Source: Pseudomonas asgharzadehiana (lineage in GTDB: Bacteria; Pseudomonadota; Gammaproteobacteria; Pseudomonadales; Pseudomonadaceae). Taken from it: a stretch of 64,000 nucleotides of DNA. The position numbers were made by a program, and so were the translations under genes. Every line of letters begins with the position of its first letter. Position 1 is the stretch's first letter. The DNA is taken from assembly GCF_019139815.1 (NCBI RefSeq), contig NZ_CP077079.1:4340001-4404000 (forward strand), given 5' to 3'. The notes under the pieces are model-generated. The model did not search any database. It was not told the DNA's origin and was given only the letters and a program-made list of their open reading frames with translations. Shown here in pieces: positions 35,943 through 44,318 of the stretch.

Positions 35943-37265
35943 TTACTCAGTTGCGCCACGTTTTGCATTTAGTCGAGAGACGTTCGCACCCGTCTGATTG
36001 GCGAATTCGCGTGGGCTGACATGCTTCTGCTGATTAGCCTCAAGGTAGCGACTCCACCAGTTCATGATCAGCCTGCGCTCCTCGATGAACTCGGCCTTGT
36101 GGATGTAGGCCGCTCGGACGTTGTTGCGTTCCTTGTGGCTCATCTGCCGCTCGATGGCTGTGTCCGTCCACAAACCCGACTCGATCAGTGCGCTGCAGGC
36201 CATCGAACGAAAGCCATGGCCGCAGATCTCGGTTTTGGTGTCGTACCCCATCTTCCGAAGCGCGCTGTTCACGGTGTTTTCGGACATTGGTTTCCAAGAC
36301 TTGGTATCGCCTGCGAACACCAAGTCAAATTTGCCTGTGATTGCTTGGATCTGCTCGAGCAAAGCGACCGCTTGCGGCGATAAGGGTACAAGATGGATAT
36401 CGCCGGCCATCTTCGTACCCCTTGTGGAAAAGGGTACGCCTTCCAATGCTGGTCGCGTGTCGGGTATTTCCCAGACGCCACGCTTGAGGTCGAACTCGCT
36501 CCAGCGGGCGAAGCGCAGCTCGCTGGAGCGTACAAACACGTGCAGCGACAGCAAGACCGTCAGCCGGGTAAGTGCGCGGCCTTTATAGGTGTCGATTCGT
36601 TCCTGCAATTCAGGCAAGCGCGATAAGGATAAAGCGGGGCGGTGGACGACCCGCGAGGCTTTGATCGAGCCTTCGAGATCGTAAGCAGGGTTTACGGTGA
36701 TAAGCCGGAGGCGCTTTGCCTCGCGCATGATGCTCTGCAGGTAGTTTTGTACCCTTAAAGCAATGTCTATCGTTCCGCGCTTCTTGATCGCTTCCAGGGG
36801 CCGCATAAGGTCGTGGGTGTCTAGGTCGACAATGGCGCGGGCGCCGATCAGCGGGAAGAGGTGGGTTTTGAGGCGACTCATCACTGTCTTGGAATAGTCC
36901 GGTGCCCACTTGGCTGACATTTCCGTGTGCCAGTCCAGCGCAACGCTTTCAAAGGTGCGGCCTTTGATCAGAGCGTCCGTCTTGGCTTGGTTCTTGGCTC
37001 CTATGGGGTCAATTCCATCCGCCAGCATTCGCTTGACCTCCAAGCGCTTGCGGCGCGCATCGGCGAGGCCAACGATGGGGTAGTTGCCGAAAGAGGTCAG
37101 TCCTTCCCGGCCATCAGGTTTAACGTATCTAAGACGCCAGCCTTTGCGGCCATTGGGTTGGACTAGAAGGTAAAGGCCGTCGCCGTCGAAAAGCTTGTAG
37201 GCGCGGTCTGCGGGCTTGGCCGAACGGCAAGCGGAATCGGAGAGTGGAGCAGTGGTGCGCGACAT
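35943..37265 (-). CDS. P4-type tyrosine integrase of the island
   Basis: A 440-residue protein starting at ATG 37265 with AAGGGAG upstream; the longer frame to 37436 runs into the tRNA. Residues 1-90 are the DUF4102 arm-binding domain (LSDSACRSAKPADRAYKLFD; GDGLYLLVQPNGRKGWRLRY). Residues about 105-190 are the core-binding domain. The catalytic domain has Arg246 (VRSSELRFARWSEF), His350 and Arg353 (CGHGFRSMACSAL), His377 (MSHKER) and Tyr387 (AAYIHK). It recombines the element at the adjacent tRNA-Asn 3' end. It is transcribed away from the tRNA, the usual orientation. Confidence 0.95.
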   Translation of the reverse strand: MSRTTAPLSDSACRSAKPADRAYKLFDGDGLYLLVQPNGRKGWRLRYVKPDGREGLTSFGNYPIVGLADARRKRLEVKRMLADGIDPIGAKNQAKTDALIKGRTFESVALDWHTEMSAKWAPDYSKTVMSRLKTHLFPLIGARAIVDLDTHDLMRPLEAIKKRGTIDIALRVQNYLQSIMREAKRLRLITVNPAYDLEGSIKASRVVHRPALSLSRLPELQERIDTYKGRALTRLTVLLSLHVFVRSSELRFARWSEFDLKRGVWEIPDTRPALEGVPFSTRGTKMAGDIHLVPLSPQAVALLEQIQAITGKFDLVFAGDTKSWKPMSENTVNSALRKMGYDTKTEICGHGFRSMACSALIESGLWTDTAIERQMSHKERNNVRAAYIHKAEFIEERRLIMNWWSRYLEANQQKHVSPREFANQTGANVSRLNAKRGATE

Positions 37266-37358
37266 AAGGGTACTCCCTTTAATCGAACTGACCTTTATCC
37301 CAAACTCTACCCTTAAAACGGCTGGTACCCATCGGAATCCGACGGAACGCCAAAACGA

Positions 37359-37384
37359 AAAAACCCGCCAGAAGGCGGGTTTTT
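37359..37384. terminator. Hairpin terminator between tRNA-Asn and integrase
   Basis: A ten-base stem, AAAACCCGCC / GGCGGGTTTT, with an AGAA loop and A/T runs on both sides. It can end transcripts leaving the tRNA gene and so insulates the integrase promoter. Confidence 0.8.
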
Positions 37385-37425
37385 CGGGTGTTTCAGAGAT
37401 TTTGGAAGCCCTCTCTGGAACCTTG

Positions 37426-37450
37426 TCTGGCTCCACGACCTGGACTCGAA
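37426..37450. repeat. Right attachment-site repeat within tRNA-Asn
   Basis: The 25 bases are identical to 27821-27845 in direct orientation. They cover the tRNA 3' terminus and T arm, so integration restores a complete tRNA gene at this end. Confidence 0.9.
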
Positions 37451-37503
37451 CCAGGGACCCAATGATTAACAGTCATTTGCTCTACCAACTGAGCTATCGC
37501 GGA
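37428..37503 (-). tRNA. tRNA-Asn (GTT)
   Basis: A 76-base cloverleaf on the minus strand. The acceptor is TCCGCGA paired with TCGTGGA (one G-U), followed by discriminator G and encoded CCA. The D arm is AGCTCAGTTGGTAGAGC, the anticodon loop CTGTTAA with anticodon GTT, and the T arm contains GGTTCGAGTCC. It decodes AAC/AAU and is the insertion site of the island. Confidence 0.97.
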
Positions 37504-37563
37504 ATGCGCCGTATGTTACTGATTGAAAAGGATAAGTCAAGCTTTGCACAGCATTTCGGCGGA

Positions 37564-38460
37564 TTAATCCGGATGACCGGTCGAACGTTGCGGCTCCCTG
37601 GCCAATTCCAGCCAGGCCCGCGCGGCGGGTGGCAGGTGGGCGCTGGCGCGCCAGGCCAGGGCGATGTGCCAGTCGGTGTGGGGTTCGTCCAGGGGGATCA
37701 GGGCGATGCCAGCGTGTTGGTGCTTGTGGGCCAGCATGCGCGGCAGGAAGGCGACGCCGAGTCCGGCGGACACCAGGTCGACGATGAAGTCGATCTGCCC
37801 GCTGCGGGCGGTTATCTTCGGCATGACGCCTTTGCGCTCGCACGCTTTGAGGATCTTGGCGTTCAGGGCAAAGCCGGCTTCGAACAGGATAAAGGGTGAA
37901 TCCGCCAGGTCAGTGAAGTCGATACTCGCGCGTGCGGCCAGCGGGTGGCCGATGGGCAGTACGGCCATCAGCGGTTCGTTGCGCACGGGTTGATAGTCGA
38001 AGCCTTCATCTATCGGCAGCAGGAGGGCCGCCAGGTCGACCTCCCCGGCGTCCAGGCATTCACGCAGTTTTTTGCTGCCATATTCGGTCAGTTCGATGTC
38101 GATGTCCGGGTAGCGGCTGCGGTAGGTGGCGAACATCGTCGCGAACACGACGCCACATCCCACCGGCGGCAGGCCGATGCGTAACACACCGCGCTTGAGG
38201 CCGCGCAGGTCATTGATTTGAGCGACGAGGTCGTTATGTTCAGCAAGCATGACCAAAGCGCGGCTGTAGGCGATTTCGCCGGCGGCGGTGAGTTCGTTCT
38301 TATGCCCCAGGCGACTGAGCAGCGGCGTGCCCAGTTCGTCTTCCAGGGTCTTGACCGCCTTGCTCACACTCGATTGGGTCAGGGACACCACCTCGGCGGC
38401 CTGGGAGAAGCCGCCTTGGCGCACGACTTCGACGAAGGCGCGCAATGTTCTGAGGTTCAT
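37564..38460 (-). CDS. LysR-family transcriptional regulator
   Basis: A 298-residue protein starting at ATG 38460. The N-terminal winged helix is typical (LRTLRAFVEVVRQGGFSQAA; LTQSSVSKAVKTLEDELGTP; LTAAGE). The effector domain begins near residue 90 (GVLRIGLPPVGCG). It is divergent from lldD with a 19-base palindrome between them, so it probably controls that gene. This differs from the usual lactate operon, where a GntR-type LldR is next to lldP-lldD, so the true inducer may not be lactate. Confidence 0.9.
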   Translation of the reverse strand: MNLRTLRAFVEVVRQGGFSQAAEVVSLTQSSVSKAVKTLEDELGTPLLSRLGHKNELTAAGEIAYSRALVMLAEHNDLVAQINDLRGLKRGVLRIGLPPVGCGVVFATMFATYRSRYPDIDIELTEYGSKKLRECLDAGEVDLAALLLPIDEGFDYQPVRNEPLMAVLPIGHPLAARASIDFTDLADSPFILFEAGFALNAKILKACERKGVMPKITARSGQIDFIVDLVSAGLGVAFLPRMLAHKHQHAGIALIPLDEPHTDWHIALAWRASAHLPPAARAWLELAREPQRSTGHPD

Positions 38461-38489
38461 CAGTATTCCTTTAGCGACTGGCAACTAGC

Positions 38490-38508
38490 GATAAAAGTTG
38501 CTTTTATC
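38490..38508. promoter_or_regulatory. Perfect palindrome in the LysR-lldD gap
   Basis: GATAAAAGTTGCTTTTATC has perfect eight-base arms around TTG. It is centred between the divergent LysR and lldD starts, as expected for a LysR operator with an interrupted dyad. Confidence 0.6.
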
Positions 38509-38561
38509 ATGACAGATGTTTGCTTATCTTGGAGCCACCCTGCCCTGCCGAGATCCCGTGC

Positions 38562-39704
38562 ATGATCATTTCGTCCGCCTCAGACTACCGCGCCGCCGCC
38601 AAGCGCAAGCTGCCGCGCTTTCTGTTTGACTACATTGACGGTGGCGCCTACGCCGAACATACGCTGCGCGCCAACAGCTCGGACCTGGCGGATATCAGCC
38701 TGCGCCAACGCATCCTGCGCAATGTCGACAACCTGAGCCTGAAGACCACGCTGCTGGGCGAGGAACTGGACATGCCGGTCATCCTCAGCCCCGTGGGCTT
38801 GACCGGTATGTATGCGCGACGCGGCGAAGTGCAAGCGGCCCAGGCAGCGGCCAATAAAGGCATCCCGTTCTGCCTGTCGACGGTGTCGGTGTGTTCAATC
38901 GAAGAGGTGACGTCGCAAAGCCCGCGGTCGATCTGGTTCCAGCTGTATGTGCTCAAAGACCGTGGTTTTATGCGCAATGCGCTGGAGCGCGCCCAGGCAG
39001 CCGGGGTGACCACGCTGGTGTTTACTGTGGACATGCCGACACCGGGCGCGCGCTATCGCGATGCCCACTCGGGCATGTCCGGGCCGTTTGCGGCGCAGCG
39101 GCGCATGCTGCAAGCCGTCACCAAGCCGCAGTGGGCGTTCGATGTGGGCTTGATGGGCCGCCCCCACGACTTGGGCAATATCTCCAAGTACCTGGGTAAA
39201 CCCACGCACCTGGAAGACTACATCGGCTGGCTGGCCAACAACTTCGACCCGTCGATCAGTTGGAAAGACCTGGAATGGATCCGCGAATTCTGGAAGGGCC
39301 CGATGATCATCAAGGGCATCCTCGACCCTCAGGACGCCAAGGACGCGGTCAGTTTCGGCGCCGATGCCATCGTGGTGTCCAATCACGGCGGCCGTCAGCT
39401 CGATGGCGTGCTGTCTACCGCCAAAGCCCTGCCACCGATTGCCGACGCGGTGGGCGAGGACCTGACGGTGCTGGTGGACTCCGGCATCCGTTCCGGGCTG
39501 GATGTGGTGCGCATGCTCGCCCTGGGCGCCAAAGCCTGCCTGCTGGGCCGCGCGACCGCCTATGCGTTGGCCGCAGATGGCCGGCACGGGGTGGAAAACC
39601 TGTTGGATATCTTCGCCAGGGAGATGCGCGTGGCAATGACATTGACCGGCGTGACGTCGATTGAGCAGATTGACGCCAACACATTGGTTCAAGCAGCCAA
39701 ATAA
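38562..39704 (+). CDS. lldD: FMN-dependent α-hydroxy-acid dehydrogenase (L-lactate dehydrogenase LldD)
   Basis: A 380-residue protein, the usual LldD length, starting at ATG 38562. Features are [27 protein letters not shown], the FMN-contact [11 protein letters not shown], the catalytic histidine in [12 protein letters not shown], and GSGI-like [20 protein letters not shown]. It oxidises L-lactate to pyruvate at the inner membrane and feeds electrons to quinone. No lactate permease or LldEFG genes lie nearby, so a related hydroxy acid is possible. Confidence 0.9.
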   Translation: MIISSASDYRAAAKRKLPRFLFDYIDGGAYAEHTLRANSSDLADISLRQRILRNVDNLSLKTTLLGEELDMPVILSPVGLTGMYARRGEVQAAQAAANKGIPFCLSTVSVCSIEEVTSQSPRSIWFQLYVLKDRGFMRNALERAQAAGVTTLVFTVDMPTPGARYRDAHSGMSGPFAAQRRMLQAVTKPQWAFDVGLMGRPHDLGNISKYLGKPTHLEDYIGWLANNFDPSISWKDLEWIREFWKGPMIIKGILDPQDAKDAVSFGADAIVVSNHGGRQLDGVLSTAKALPPIADAVGEDLTVLVDSGIRSGLDVVRMLALGAKACLLGRATAYALAADGRHGVENLLDIFAREMRVAMTLTGVTSIEQIDANTLVQAAK

Positions 39705-39720
39705 CCGGCGTCATACCCCG

Positions 39721-39750
39721 ACGACTGTTTTCCAGCCGGAAAACGGTCGT
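39721..39750 (+). terminator. Hairpin downstream of lldD
   Basis: A thirteen-pair stem with one G-T pair, ACGACTGTTTTCC / GGAAAACGGTCGT, and loop AGCC, 17 bases after the lldD stop. The tail is only partly T-rich. From here to 39985 no gene is seen. Confidence 0.6.
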
Positions 39751-39985
39751 TGATTTATAAGGATATTTATTAATCTGTAACTATTGGCATGAATATCGCT
39801 CTATTAATTTTCAAGCAGGTCACGCAATGACAAGACGTGCGGCAGGGCCCAAGGGTTATACGCCCTGGCAAAGCGGACTAAACTGTTTCCAATGTTTTAC
39901 GGAACTGAAGGAACAGTAATACGCTTGGCACTCGCCGCGCTCATCAAGCCTGTAAGACAGTTAAGTACTTAGAGGCCGATTGCTG

Positions 39986-40912
39986 ATGAAAACACCGACC
40001 CAGACCCACGCAATCGACTTCGACAGTGCCAAATTGCAACGCCTTGGGTTTGGCCACCCCACCGCCCTGCCCCGTCGCCCCGCGACCATCGTGCAGCTTC
40101 GCCAGCAACTGGTGCAGCAACTGCAAACCAGCCTGGAAGTGGAGCGTGTCCTCGGCGCGTTTTTTCGCGAGGTTCAACGCCTGGTCCCCTTGGACGCCCT
40201 GCACTACCGGCACGAAGCCAGCGACCTGCGCCTGGAGTTCGGCCATCGCGGCCACCATTCGGTGAGCTACGGCCTGAGCCACGAAGGCGAGCATTTGGGC
40301 GAACTGGTGTTTCGCCGCAACCAACGCCTGACGGAAGAGGAACTCGGCCAGCTCGAATCCCTGCTGTCGACGCTGCTCTACCCGATGCGCAATGCCCTGC
40401 TCTACCGAGCCGCCACCCGCAGTGCCCTGCGTGATCCCTTGACCGAAACGGGCAATCGTATTGCCATGGACCAGACGCTGCAGCGCGAAATCGATATGGC
40501 GCGTCGGCATCTGAGCCCGCTCTCCGTGCTGATGCTGGACATCGACCATTTCAAAACCATCAACGATACCCACGGCCACGCGGCCGGCGACAACGTCTTG
40601 CGCACTATCGCGGCGGCGATCAAGAGCCAGTTGCGCAACGTCGACATGGTGTTCCGGTTTGGCGGGGAAGAGTTTCTGATCCTGCTGTCCAACACCGGGC
40701 GGGATGCGGCCAGGATGGTTGGAGAACGTCTGCGCCAGGCGGCACAGGCCCAGGACTATTGGGCGGAAGGTGCGCGGATTGAATTGACGGTGAGCCTGGG
40801 TTGCTCGACGTTGCTGGCCGCCGAGTCGGCAGAAAGCCTGTTGCGCCGGGCCGACAGCGCGTTGTATGTGGCCAAGCGCGAAGGTCGCAACCGCTTGGCA
40901 ATGGCGGGGTAA
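39986..40912 (+). CDS. GGDEF diguanylate cyclase
   Basis: A 308-residue protein from ATG 39986; a TTG two codons earlier is possible. The N-terminal 140 residues form a GAF-like sensory domain (LEVERVLGAFFREVQRLVPL; HRGHHSVSYGLSHEGEHLGE). The C-terminal GGDEF domain spans about residues 150-305 (LTETGNRIAMDQTL; LMLDIDHFKTINDTHGH) with active-site GGEEF. An RxxD inhibitory site (RNVD) stands five residues before it. It makes cyclic di-GMP in the cytoplasm with product inhibition. The stop codon lies inside the loop of a terminator hairpin shared with the convergent undA. Confidence 0.92.
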   Translation: MKTPTQTHAIDFDSAKLQRLGFGHPTALPRRPATIVQLRQQLVQQLQTSLEVERVLGAFFREVQRLVPLDALHYRHEASDLRLEFGHRGHHSVSYGLSHEGEHLGELVFRRNQRLTEEELGQLESLLSTLLYPMRNALLYRAATRSALRDPLTETGNRIAMDQTLQREIDMARRHLSPLSVLMLDIDHFKTINDTHGHAAGDNVLRTIAAAIKSQLRNVDMVFRFGGEEFLILLSNTGRDAARMVGERLRQAAQAQDYWAEGARIELTVSLGCSTLLAAESAESLLRRADSALYVAKREGRNRLAMAG

Positions 40913-40923
40913 AACCCCGCCAT
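40901..40923. terminator. Bidirectional terminator between GGDEF gene and undA
   Basis: ATGGCGGGG / CCCCGCCAT form a perfect nine-base stem around TAAAA. The loop contains the stop codon of the plus-strand gene. The undA stop is 11 bases further on. Confidence 0.7.
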
Positions 40924-40933
40924 CCCTTTTACG

Positions 40934-41734
40934 TCACGCTTCGCTGGCGACGCGCATCTGGCGCTCGCGCACCACCGCCGGCGCTTTCTCCTTCTCCAGG
41001 CGCATGCAGCTTTCCAAGAACAGGTACATGTAGTCGTAGCTCTTGCACACGGCTTGGCGCAGCTCTACCTGCAAGGCCCTGCTCGGGTTCATCCCGGCCA
41101 GGGTGCAGATGATTTCCAGAGCCTCCCAAGGGTGCGCGTCGTCGTACTGCGCGTGCATCTTCAGCCACTTCATCGCACGCTTGCGGTCTTCCTCGGGAAA
41201 GGCTGCCGCATACACACCGGTGGAACACACCACTGCGGACCACTCCCCTGTCGCCCCCTCGATCGCGTAGTTGGTGGCGGCAATCGCCACGATCAACGAA
41301 TCGGCCGAGCTGGTGTGCCAGCACCAATGGCTCAGTGCATGCAACTCCGGCGGTACGTTCTGCGCTTGCAGCTCTTCAAGGCTGACACCGTGGGCGCGCG
41401 CCCAATGCACCCAATAGTCGGCATGGTTCAGTTCCACCCGAATATTGCGCATCAGCCAACGTCGCGCCATATCCTCACCAGGATGACGGGCAAACTTGGT
41501 TTTGGTGAGGTTCTGTGCCATGTACAAAGCAAACTGTTCCACGACGGGCCAACCACCGATCAAGTAGTGGCGCAGGGTCTTGGCGCTGAGCGTGTTATCG
41601 CGCATGCGCTGGTACAGTTCGTGTTCGACAACGCGGCGCTTGCTCTCGCTACAGTCCAGGATCAATTGCTGTGCCCAGGCGGGGTAACTTGAGGCTTCCA
41701 TAAGCGGACCGGTTCGGTTGAATGTGTCGATCAC
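40934..41734 (-). CDS. undA: UndA, non-heme iron 1-undecene (medium-chain alkene) synthase
   Basis: A 266-residue protein starting at GTG 41734 with AAGGAG eight bases upstream. The start gives the UndA opening MIDTFNRTGPLMEASSYPAW. In this numbering the iron ligands known for UndA fall at the same positions: Glu101 and His104 (RVELNHADYW), Glu159 (NYAIEGATGEW) and His194 (WLKMHAQYDDAHPWEA). The fold is the TenA/heme-oxygenase-like bundle. UndA converts lauric acid to the volatile 1-undecene, an antifungal/anti-oomycete semiochemical of pseudomonads. It lies 47 bases downstream of the GGDEF-EAL gene on the same strand. Confidence 0.94.
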   Translation of the reverse strand: MIDTFNRTGPLMEASSYPAWAQQLILDCSESKRRVVEHELYQRMRDNTLSAKTLRHYLIGGWPVVEQFALYMAQNLTKTKFARHPGEDMARRWLMRNIRVELNHADYWVHWARAHGVSLEELQAQNVPPELHALSHWCWHTSSADSLIVAIAATNYAIEGATGEWSAVVCSTGVYAAAFPEEDRKRAMKWLKMHAQYDDAHPWEALEIICTLAGMNPSRALQVELRQAVCKSYDYMYLFLESCMRLEKEKAPAVVRERQMRVASEA

Positions 41735-41781
41735 TGTAAGGCTCCTTTTTAAGTGTGATGTTGTACAGACCAGCAGTTGTT

Positions 41782-44247
41782 TCAGCGGAATGTGCCGGGC
41801 GCCTTGAATAACACAGGCTGCGGCCGCGCAGGTCGACACTGCAAGCTATCAAAGGTAAACAATTGCGGTCGTTCAATCAGGTAACCCTGAGCGTAATCCA
41901 CACCAATTTCGAGCAGAGCCTTTTCGATTTGCGGTGTTTCAACAAACTCGGCAATTGTGCGCTTACCCATGACGTGGCCGATGTGGTTGATCACTTCGAC
42001 CATGGCGCGGTTAATCGGGTCGTCCAGCATATCCTTTACGAAACTTCCATCGATCTTCAGGAAGTCTACAGGTAAATGTTTCAAATACGCGAACGAGGAC
42101 ATTCCGGCGCAAAAATCATCAAGTGAAAAATGGCAGCCTAAGGCTTTGAGTTCATTAATAAATCGAATCGCGCTACCCAAGTTTGCGATCGCGCTGGTTT
42201 CAGTTATTTCAAAACAAATCATTTCTGGGGGAATGCGGTAAGTCTCGAATTTCTCACGTAAAAATCCTAAAAATTCGTCGTCTCCAATAGTTATGCCTGA
42301 CAGATTAATCGCACATATAGCCATAGGCCGGGCCGGACGCTCGAGCATGCAACGAGCGATGATCTTGAATACGTTTTCCACCACCCAGCGATCCAGGGAA
42401 GTCATCAAGCCATAACGTTCGGCCGCAGGAATAAAACTATCGGGAAGGATGATGCGGCCCGCTTCATCATGCAGGCGCAGCAGGATTTCGATATGCCCAT
42501 TGCCGGCGTCGGTAGCACCCAGGGGTGAAATTTCCTGGGCGTACAGGCAAAAGCGGTTTTCCTCCAACGCCATGTGCAAACGCTGCACCCAGGCCATTTC
42601 GCCAAAGCGCAGCGACAGCTCCGAATCATCGGCATGGTAGACCTGCACGCGGTTGCGCCCCTTCTCCTTGGCCATATAGCAGGCCATGTCGGCAGCCCGT
42701 AGCGAGGTTTCCAGCGTGGTCGGCGTATGGGATGACAGATGCACTAGGCCAATGCTCACGGTGGTCATGAACGGCCGGCCCTTCCACACAAAATGCAGAT
42801 TTTGCACAGTATGGCGAAGGCTCTCGGCGATTTTTTCCGCCGCCGACGCCGGACAGTTTTCCAACAGGATGCCGAACTCATCGCCGCCCAGACGCGCCAG
42901 CGTGTCGCCCTCACGCAGGTCCGATTGCAGCAACGCACAGATGTGTCGCAGCAACTCATCGCCAGCGGCATGGCCGCAGGTGTCATTGACCAGCTTGAAC
43001 TGGTCCAGATCCAGGAACATCAGCGCATGCCGCCCGCCCTGCTGCCCCCCGGCCGGGTGCAGTACCTGTTCCAGGCGATACTCGAATTCACGACGGTTGG
43101 CCAGCCCCGTCAAGGCATCGTGCGTCGCCTGCCACGACAGGTTGGCAATATATTGACGCTCCTGGGTCATGTCGTGCAGCACCAGCACCGCACCGCTGAC
43201 CCTGCCGGCGCTGCGGATCGGCGCGCCCACCAGAGTGACCGACACCGTGCTGCCATCCAGGCGCTGGATGGTCTTGGCATGCTCGCTGCCGCCCCGCAAC
43301 TGGCCCTTGACGATGTGTTCGATCAGGGTAAACCCGTCGGGCTGGGCATCGTCATCCAGCAAGCTGAACAGCGCCGCCAGGGGCAGGCCTTGGGCCTGGG
43401 CCGAGTTCCAGTGGGTCAGCGCTTCGGCGGCGGGGTTCATATAGGTGATGGCGCCATCGACGTCGGTGGTGATCACGCCGTCGCCAATCGACTCCAGGGT
43501 AATTTGCGCCCGCTCCTTCTCTTCTCGCAGGGCATCAGCAAAGGCATGGCGCTGCGCCAACAGTTTATGCGTGCGCAGCAGCGCCAGTACGATCAGGCCC
43601 AGGGCCGTGGCCAGGTTGGTGATCAGCAGCAACCGCAGGATCATGCGCGAGCCTTCGCCCAACGCATCGCTGAAGGCTTTGGCGGCCGGCGTCACGCCCT
43701 CGTTGATGGCGGTGATATGCGCCTTCCATTCGCGCACATCGTTGGCACTGACCTGGTCGCGGCTGATCGCGTCGTGCATCTGGCGGGCGAGGTCATCCAA
43801 TTGCACCAGGTAACCATCACCGACGGTCCACAGTTCGATGGCTTTTTCCAGGTAGCTGAAATGACGAAAATTAAGGTACAGCCAGATCAGGCTGGAGACG
43901 TCATCGGCATGGTTGCCGCCCTTGAGGATGCCTTGGCGCGCGGCGGCGAGGTCAGGGCTGGGGCGGTCCAGGGCAATGCGCAATTCATGCCCGCCCTGGG
44001 GCACGGCGATGGCCTGCTGGTATTTGAGGTAGGTGGCTGCGTCGCGGTTATCGGCGTAAAGCGTCAGGTAATAGATAGCGTCCTTCTGGCCCTTGGACCA
44101 CAAGCTCTCGCCGCCCACATAACCACGCACCGCAGAAAGCACGTAGAGACTGACGCAACCCAACAATGCCTGGAACAGGACGACGGCTATAAAAGGCCAG
44201 ACAATGCCCAACAGCCGAGGCGTTCCGAGAGTCCGCTTTTGCTTCAT
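41782..44247 (-). CDS. Membrane-bound GGDEF-EAL cyclic di-GMP enzyme with PAS domain
   Basis: An 821-residue protein from ATG 44247 (AAGGGA upstream). Two membrane helices (about residues 10-40 and 215-240) bracket a periplasmic sensory region of about 175 residues with no family I can name. A PAS domain follows (LESIGDGVITTDVDGAITYM). The GGDEF domain has ARLGGDEFGILL and an RxxD site (REGD). The EAL domain has EILLRL in place of the usual EAL triplet but keeps INLSG, FEITETSA, DDFCAGMSSF, KIDGSFV and EFVET. Both synthesis and hydrolysis of cyclic di-GMP look possible. Immediately upstream of undA. Confidence 0.92.
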   Translation of the reverse strand: MKQKRTLGTPRLLGIVWPFIAVVLFQALLGCVSLYVLSAVRGYVGGESLWSKGQKDAIYYLTLYADNRDAATYLKYQQAIAVPQGGHELRIALDRPSPDLAAARQGILKGGNHADDVSSLIWLYLNFRHFSYLEKAIELWTVGDGYLVQLDDLARQMHDAISRDQVSANDVREWKAHITAINEGVTPAAKAFSDALGEGSRMILRLLLITNLATALGLIVLALLRTHKLLAQRHAFADALREEKERAQITLESIGDGVITTDVDGAITYMNPAAEALTHWNSAQAQGLPLAALFSLLDDDAQPDGFTLIEHIVKGQLRGGSEHAKTIQRLDGSTVSVTLVGAPIRSAGRVSGAVLVLHDMTQERQYIANLSWQATHDALTGLANRREFEYRLEQVLHPAGGQQGGRHALMFLDLDQFKLVNDTCGHAAGDELLRHICALLQSDLREGDTLARLGGDEFGILLENCPASAAEKIAESLRHTVQNLHFVWKGRPFMTTVSIGLVHLSSHTPTTLETSLRAADMACYMAKEKGRNRVQVYHADDSELSLRFGEMAWVQRLHMALEENRFCLYAQEISPLGATDAGNGHIEILLRLHDEAGRIILPDSFIPAAERYGLMTSLDRWVVENVFKIIARCMLERPARPMAICAINLSGITIGDDEFLGFLREKFETYRIPPEMICFEITETSAIANLGSAIRFINELKALGCHFSLDDFCAGMSSFAYLKHLPVDFLKIDGSFVKDMLDDPINRAMVEVINHIGHVMGKRTIAEFVETPQIEKALLEIGVDYAQGYLIERPQLFTFDSLQCRPARPQPVLFKAPGTFR

Positions 44248-44318
44248 GAAGTCCCTTGCATATGCACTGCTGGATACGCACGCAAACACCCGCTTCCGAT
44301 AGCACAGACTAGGCTAAA

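Larger units (their letters stand above)
27821..37450. mobile_element. Genomic island integrated in tRNA-Asn, about 9.6 kb
   Basis: The region between the two 25-base direct repeats has all the signs of a tRNA-targeted island. An intact tRNA gene stands at one end, a partial copy at the other, and a P4-type integrase reads away from the tRNA. The content is unlike the neighbours: AT-rich genes with unknown or defence-like domains, and a second recombinase. No conjugation or replication protein is seen, so movement would rely on its integrase and perhaps helper elements. Confidence 0.85.

Noticed and set aside
37266..37436. Extended N-terminus for the island integrase
   Set aside because: The extension crosses a terminator hairpin and the tRNA 3' end; ATG 37265 has a ribosome site and begins as family members do.
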